A stretch of 7,966 bases of DNA from Burkholderiales bacterium. Its GTDB lineage: Bacteria; Pseudomonadota; Gammaproteobacteria; Burkholderiales; JAEUMW01. Numbering within the stretch: position 1 is the stretch's first letter; each line of letters starts with the position of its first letter. The notes below the pieces were generated by a model. It had not been told where the DNA came from. It saw only the letters and a list, made by a program, of their open reading frames with translations, and made no database searches. The stretch is taken from the NCBI GenBank assembly GCA_016791285.1, contig JAEUMX010000158.1, positions 1-7,966 on the forward strand, read 5' to 3'. Of this stretch, positions 6,154 to 7,966 are shown one piece after another. The translations under genes and the position numbers were made by a program.

Positions 6154-7262
6154 TGCGCAGCCTCGACCGGGCGCACCTTCTGGTTGGGGCGCAGCGCCTG
6201 CACGCCGGCCGTGACGACGATTTCACCGGGCTTGAGTCCCCCGCCCACGATCACCCTGTCCGGGGTGAAGGTCGCCACCTCGATAGGGCGCAGGGAGACG
6301 GTGTCGCTTGCGGGATCGACCACCCAGATCGACGGCTGCCCATCGGCGCGGGTGAGGGCAGAGGCAGGTATCTCGACGCCCGACGCGCCGCCGACGCGCA
6401 TGCGTCCGGTGACCGTGCTGCCGAGCCGCATCGCCGGGGGCGGGTTGACGAGGGCAACGCGAACCTGAAACGTGCCGGTGATCGCGTCGGCACGCGGCGA
6501 TACTTCGCGCACGCGGCCTTTCGCCTGCACCTTGGGATTCATCGTGAGCGCGACGGTGATCTCGGGCTGGCTCGGGGCGATGTCCTTTACCTGCGGCGGG
6601 ACGTCGAAGACGGCGTCGATGCCGCCTTGCTGCGCGAGCTGGACCACCATGCGACCTGCCTGCACCACTTCGCCGGGCTCGGCGCCGACCGCGGTAACCG
6701 TGCCCCCGGACTTCGCCACGAGGCGCGTGTAGCCCAGACGATTCTGCGCGATGTCGACGTTGGCGCGCGCGGCATCCACCTGGGATTCCGCGGCCTTGCG
6801 CGTCGCCACCACCTGGTCGAATGCCGCCTTCGAGATGAAGTTCTGCTCGAGCAGCCGCTGCTGCCGCTGGAAGTTGTTCTGCGCTTCGACCATCCGCGCA
6901 GTCGCGGCCGCGAGGTCGGCGCGCGCGGCCTGCAGACCGCTCTCTTCGATCTCCGGGTTGAGCGTTGCGATCACCTGACCGACCCGGACCGTGTCGCCGA
7001 CGTTCACACGGCGCTCGATCATGCGCCCGTCGATGCGAAAAGAGAGATTGACTTCCGTTTCCGCTTGCACCGTGCCGGTGAGCGACACCGCGTCGCCGCT
7101 CGCCCGCTGTTCACCGATCACGACGCGCACCGGCCGGATTTCCGGTGCGGGGGGTTCCTCGGCGGACTTGCAGGCCGCGAGCAGAGCCACCGTCGACCAA
7201 GCGAGGAGTAGGGCAGCACGCGGGGCGCGGGCAATGCGCGACGATGCGGGGTGCGTGGACAC
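6150..7262 (-). CDS. RND efflux membrane-fusion (adaptor) lipoprotein, HlyD/AcrA family
   Basis: This 370-residue periplasmic adaptor links the RND permease to an outer-membrane channel. A signal sequence with arginines then LLLAWSTVALLAAC gives a good lipobox (LAAC) with Cys31 as the lipidated residue. The domains are in the usual order. The first lipoyl half is at about 70-103 (SFRIDGRMIERRVNVGDTV). An alpha-helical hairpin or coiled coil spans about 105-178 (LQAARADLAAATARMVEAQ, then SKAAFDQVVATRKAAESQV). The second lipoyl half is 181-210, a beta-barrel lies at about 215-295, and a membrane-proximal domain runs to the end, with a VTAGVQALRPNQKVRP finish. The GTG at 7262-7260 is chosen because it gives a normal lipoprotein signal. 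No ATG lies between it and residue 81, and the open frame upstream is intergenic. No clear Shine-Dalgarno sequence precedes it. It is the first gene of the minus-strand run. Confidence 0.93.
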   Translation of the reverse strand: MSTHPASSRIARAPRAALLLAWSTVALLAACKSAEEPPAPEIRPVRVVIGEQRASGDAVSLTGTVQAETEVNLSFRIDGRMIERRVNVGDTVRVGQVIATLNPEIEESGLQAARADLAAATARMVEAQNNFQRQQRLLEQNFISKAAFDQVVATRKAAESQVDAARANVDIAQNRLGYTRLVAKSGGTVTAVGAEPGEVVQAGRMVVQLAQQGGIDAVFDVPPQVKDIAPSQPEITVALTMNPKVQAKGRVREVSPRADAITGTFQVRVALVNPPPAMRLGSTVTGRMRVGGASGVEIPASALTRADGQPSIWVVDPASDTVSLRPIEVATFTPDRVIVGGGLKPGEIVVTAGVQALRPNQKVRPVEAAQ

Positions 7263-7275
7263 GGGAAGGTTCGTT

Positions 7276-7299
7276 TGTTGGTGGTTATGTTGGTGATTA
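7276..7299. repeat. 12-bp tandem direct repeat upstream of the efflux adaptor
   Basis: Two adjacent 12-base units, TGTTGGTGGTTA (7276-7287) and TGTTGGTGATTA (7288-7299), match at 11 of 12 positions. On the minus strand they read as an A/C-rich leader just 13 bases upstream of the GTG start of the adaptor gene. Depending on where transcription starts, they lie in the core promoter or the 5' leader. They could be a regulator binding site with near-helical spacing, an unstructured leader helping initiation in the absence of a Shine-Dalgarno sequence, or a chance duplication. Confidence 0.7.
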
Positions 7300-7324
7300 T
7301 TCGCGATTGTCCCTGCTGTTGCGA
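7284..7324 (-). promoter_or_regulatory. candidate promoter of the efflux operon
   Basis: Two weak sigma70-like options are visible on the minus strand. One has AATAAT as -10 (7301-7296, 5 of 6 matches) with TCGCAA as -35 (7324-7319, 3 of 6) and a 17-base spacer. The other has CATAAC (7289-7284) with GGGACA (7313-7308) and an 18-base spacer. Both lie in the AT-richer patch and would give short leaders. Neither is strong, which would fit a regulated pump. I cannot choose between them from sequence alone. Confidence 0.35.
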
Positions 7325-7335
7325 TGCAGCGCAAC
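7318..7335. promoter_or_regulatory. 18-bp inverted repeat, candidate operator for the efflux operon
   Basis: GTTGCG and CGCAAC (7318-7323 and 7330-7335) form a perfect 6-bp inverted repeat around the 6-base centre ATGCAG. It overlaps the -35 region of one candidate efflux promoter. Size and position suit a dimeric repressor of the TetR or MarR type, which often control RND pumps. No regulator gene is in the window, so the partner is unknown, and in GC-rich DNA a 6-bp dyad can occur by chance. Confidence 0.4.
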
Positions 7336-7454
7336 CCGCCCGAGTGCGCTGCCGTGCGAAGGCCGGGGTCCGCGAGACGGCAACGTGACGACATCCGCAT
7401 GCCGGCGCGGCGCGATCGTGGCGCAGATCGACGGCAAAGCCGCGTTCTGGTTCT

Positions 7455-7479
7455 CACCTTGACCGCGACTCGCAAGGTG
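7455..7479. promoter_or_regulatory. 25-bp inverted repeat upstream of the Ysc84-like promoter
   Basis: CACCTTG (7455-7461) and CAAGGTG (7473-7479) are perfect 7-bp inverted arms separated by 11 bases. The centre (7467) lies about 60 bases before the expected transcription start of the plus-strand gene and 13 bases separate it from the -35 box. That is a classic position for an upstream activator, although a repressor is possible. The ACCTT/AAGGT half-sites superficially recall some MerR-family sites, but spacing and placement outside the -35/-10 spacer do not fit that class well. Confidence 0.45.
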
Positions 7480-7491
7480 CCCGCGGTTGGC

Positions 7492-7520
7492 TTGACTCGG
7501 TCGGTCCGAACGGCTAATTT
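7492..7520 (+). promoter_or_regulatory. sigma70-type promoter of the Ysc84-like lipoprotein gene
   Basis: TTGACT (7492-7497, 5 of 6 matches to the -35 consensus) and TAATTT (7515-7520, 4 of 6 to the -10) are separated by exactly 17 bases. Transcription should start near 7527, giving a leader of about 60 bases before the ATG at 7589. The TAATTT stands out as an AT patch in GC-rich DNA. The spacer includes a small dyad, TCGGTCCGA (7501-7509). This is the best promoter match in the window and suggests substantial basal expression. Confidence 0.72.
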
Positions 7521-7531
7521 GCTTGCCAGTC

Positions 7532-7545
7532 GCCGCCTTGGCGGC
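7532..7545 (+). other. 5'-UTR hairpin with CUUG-type loop
   Basis: GCCGCC (7532-7537) and GGCGGC (7540-7545) form a perfect GC-only stem around TT, equivalent in RNA to a 5-bp stem closed by a CUUG tetraloop, a known stable loop type. It lies only about 5 bases from the predicted transcript start of the plus-strand gene, so it may protect the 5' end of the mRNA. No U-tract follows on either strand, so it is not an intrinsic terminator. Confidence 0.5.
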
Positions 7546-7576
7546 TTCACCAACTCAGCACCAGTATCCCAAGCGA

Positions 7577-7582
7577 AAGGGG
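7577..7582 (+). promoter_or_regulatory. Shine-Dalgarno site of the Ysc84-like gene
   Basis: The purine-rich run AAGGGG ends 6 bases before the ATG at 7589-7591. It supports this start codon, which also gives a normal export signal at the N-terminus. Confidence 0.75.
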
Positions 7583-7588
7583 TTGCCA

Positions 7589-7966
7589 ATGGATAAGCGC
7601 ACTTTCCTCGCGGCCGGCGCATCGCTCGCCGCACTCTCCGTACTCTCGACCGCATGCACCACCACCGGCGGCGCGAGCGGCGATCCCGACGCCAGGCGCC
7701 GGACCATCAATGCCGATGTCGACAACGCCGTGTCCCGGTTGTACCGGGAGGCCGCCGGCTCGCAGGAACTGGTGGCCCGCTCGGCGGGCATGCTGGTCTT
7801 CCCATCCGTGGTGTCGGGCGGCTTCATCGTCGCCGGTTCGCACGGTCAGGGCGCGCTGCGCAAGGCCGGCAAGACGGCCGGTTACTACTCCATCAGCGCG
7901 GCATCGGTCGGCTTGACCGCTGGCGGCCAGTCGCGCGCGCTGTTCATCCTGTTCATGACCCCCGAG
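7589..7966 (+). CDS. Ysc84/SYLF-domain lipoprotein, 5' part (cut by window edge)
   Basis: 126 codons are present, reading open to the right edge. The N-terminus MDKRTFLAAGASLAALSVLS leads to TAC with Cys23 as a probable lipidation site. The residue at -3 of the lipobox is Ser, so the match is imperfect. KRTFLAAG also resembles a weak twin-arginine motif (KR for RR). After a Gly/Ala linker, the DPDARRRTINADVDNAVSRL segment (35-54) begins the Ysc84-like region. LVFPSVVSGGFIVAGSHGQG (71-90) and GYYSISAASVGLTAGGQSRA (98-117), followed by LFMTPE, are strong signatures of bacterial SYLF (DUF500/Ysc84) proteins. SYLF domains bind lipids in eukaryotes. The bacterial proteins are mostly uncharacterised envelope lipoproteins of about 180-230 residues, so roughly 60-100 residues are missing. 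The gene has its own promoter and ribosome site and diverges from the efflux run. Confidence 0.9.
   Translation, partial: MDKRTFLAAGASLAALSVLSTACTTTGGASGDPDARRRTINADVDNAVSRLYREAAGSQELVARSAGMLVFPSVVSGGFIVAGSHGQGALRKAGKTAGYYSISAASVGLTAGGQSRALFILFMTPE

Larger units (their letters stand above)
7263..7588. other. divergent intergenic region with regulatory elements
   Basis: These 326 bases separate the minus-strand efflux/Mrp run from the plus-strand Ysc84-like gene. I see no credible gene here: the open frames lack family-like sequence and are shadows. The part next to the efflux gene (about 7265-7310) is noticeably AT-richer than its surroundings and holds a 12-bp tandem repeat. The middle (about 7340-7450) is GC-rich, and I see nothing in it. 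The right part holds a dyad element, a strong sigma70-like promoter and a 5'-UTR hairpin for the plus-strand gene. These elements are listed separately. Confidence 0.8.

Noticed and set aside
3073..6468. Plus-strand open frame of 1131 codons opposite the RND permease
   Set aside because: Its product is low-complexity (rich in Arg, His, Asp, Glu) with no domain pattern, and it mirrors the reverse strand of a clear RND gene. Long antisense frames are expected in high-GC coding DNA.
7532..7545. GC-rich hairpin as an intrinsic terminator
   Set aside because: No U-tract follows on either strand, the stem is short, and it lies just after a promoter in a divergent region with no gene ending nearby.
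7263..7655. Upstream extension of the adaptor frame to an ATG at 7655
   Set aside because: It would cross the whole intergenic region and enter the divergent gene, and would bury the lipoprotein signal 131 residues inside the protein. The GTG at 7262 gives a normal signal.
7547..7843. Minus-strand short frames over the start of the Ysc84-like gene
   Set aside because: They overlap a well-supported plus-strand gene with promoter, ribosome site and family motifs, and their products show no family resemblance.
1..7966. Mobile elements, CRISPR arrays, tRNA or rRNA genes
   Set aside because: I looked for transposase-like products, regularly spaced repeats, tRNA cloverleaf arms and conserved rRNA stretches on both strands and saw none. 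Apart from the 12-bp tandem pair there is no evident repeat structure.

Overview
This is a high-GC window (G+C clearly above 60% by eye). Its gene repertoire and codon use suggest a Gram-negative proteobacterium, most likely a betaproteobacterium. An RND efflux pump, an outer-membrane-type glycine-zipper protein and a Ysc84/SYLF lipoprotein all imply a double membrane. The lineage is inferred from gene content, not from a marker gene.

Almost the whole window (positions 1 to about 7262) is one head-to-tail run of nine minus-strand genes. Read in transcription order they are: a lipoprotein membrane-fusion (adaptor) protein (7262-6150); an RND permease of the AcrB/TriC type (6153-3088); a secreted glycine-zipper protein (3061-2489); then a block of Mrp-type (Mnh) cation/proton antiporter genes. 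The Mrp block runs mnhE (2465-1995), mnhF (1998-1705), mnhG (1708-1415), an MbhD-MbhE-MnhB fusion (1418-471), mnhC (474-139) and the first 41 codons of an mnhD-like gene (125-1, cut by the window edge). Most junctions are 4-base ATGA or GTGA stop/start overlaps. The other gaps are 13, 23 and 26 bases. No terminator is visible between the efflux and antiporter genes, so they could form one transcription unit.

A 326-base intergenic region (7263-7588) separates this run from a divergent plus-strand gene for a Ysc84/SYLF-domain lipoprotein. That gene starts at 7589 and runs off the right edge. The intergenic region holds a strong sigma70-type promoter for the lipoprotein gene (TTGACT-17-TAATTT), a compact 5'-UTR hairpin and two dyad-symmetric candidate operators. 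Next to the efflux adaptor start there is also a 12-bp tandem direct repeat in an AT-richer patch.

Functionally, the adaptor and permease should form the inner-membrane and periplasmic parts of a proton-driven tripartite efflux pump. The outer-membrane channel is not encoded here. The Mrp complex exchanges cytoplasmic Na+ or other monovalent cations for protons. Both are proton-motive-force-driven exporters, which makes their linkage notable but does not prove joint function. I found no clearly new system. The best candidates for a second look are the efflux/Mrp linkage, the rearranged Mrp gene order with the subunit fusion, the four-cysteine glycine-zipper protein, and the structured divergent promoter region.
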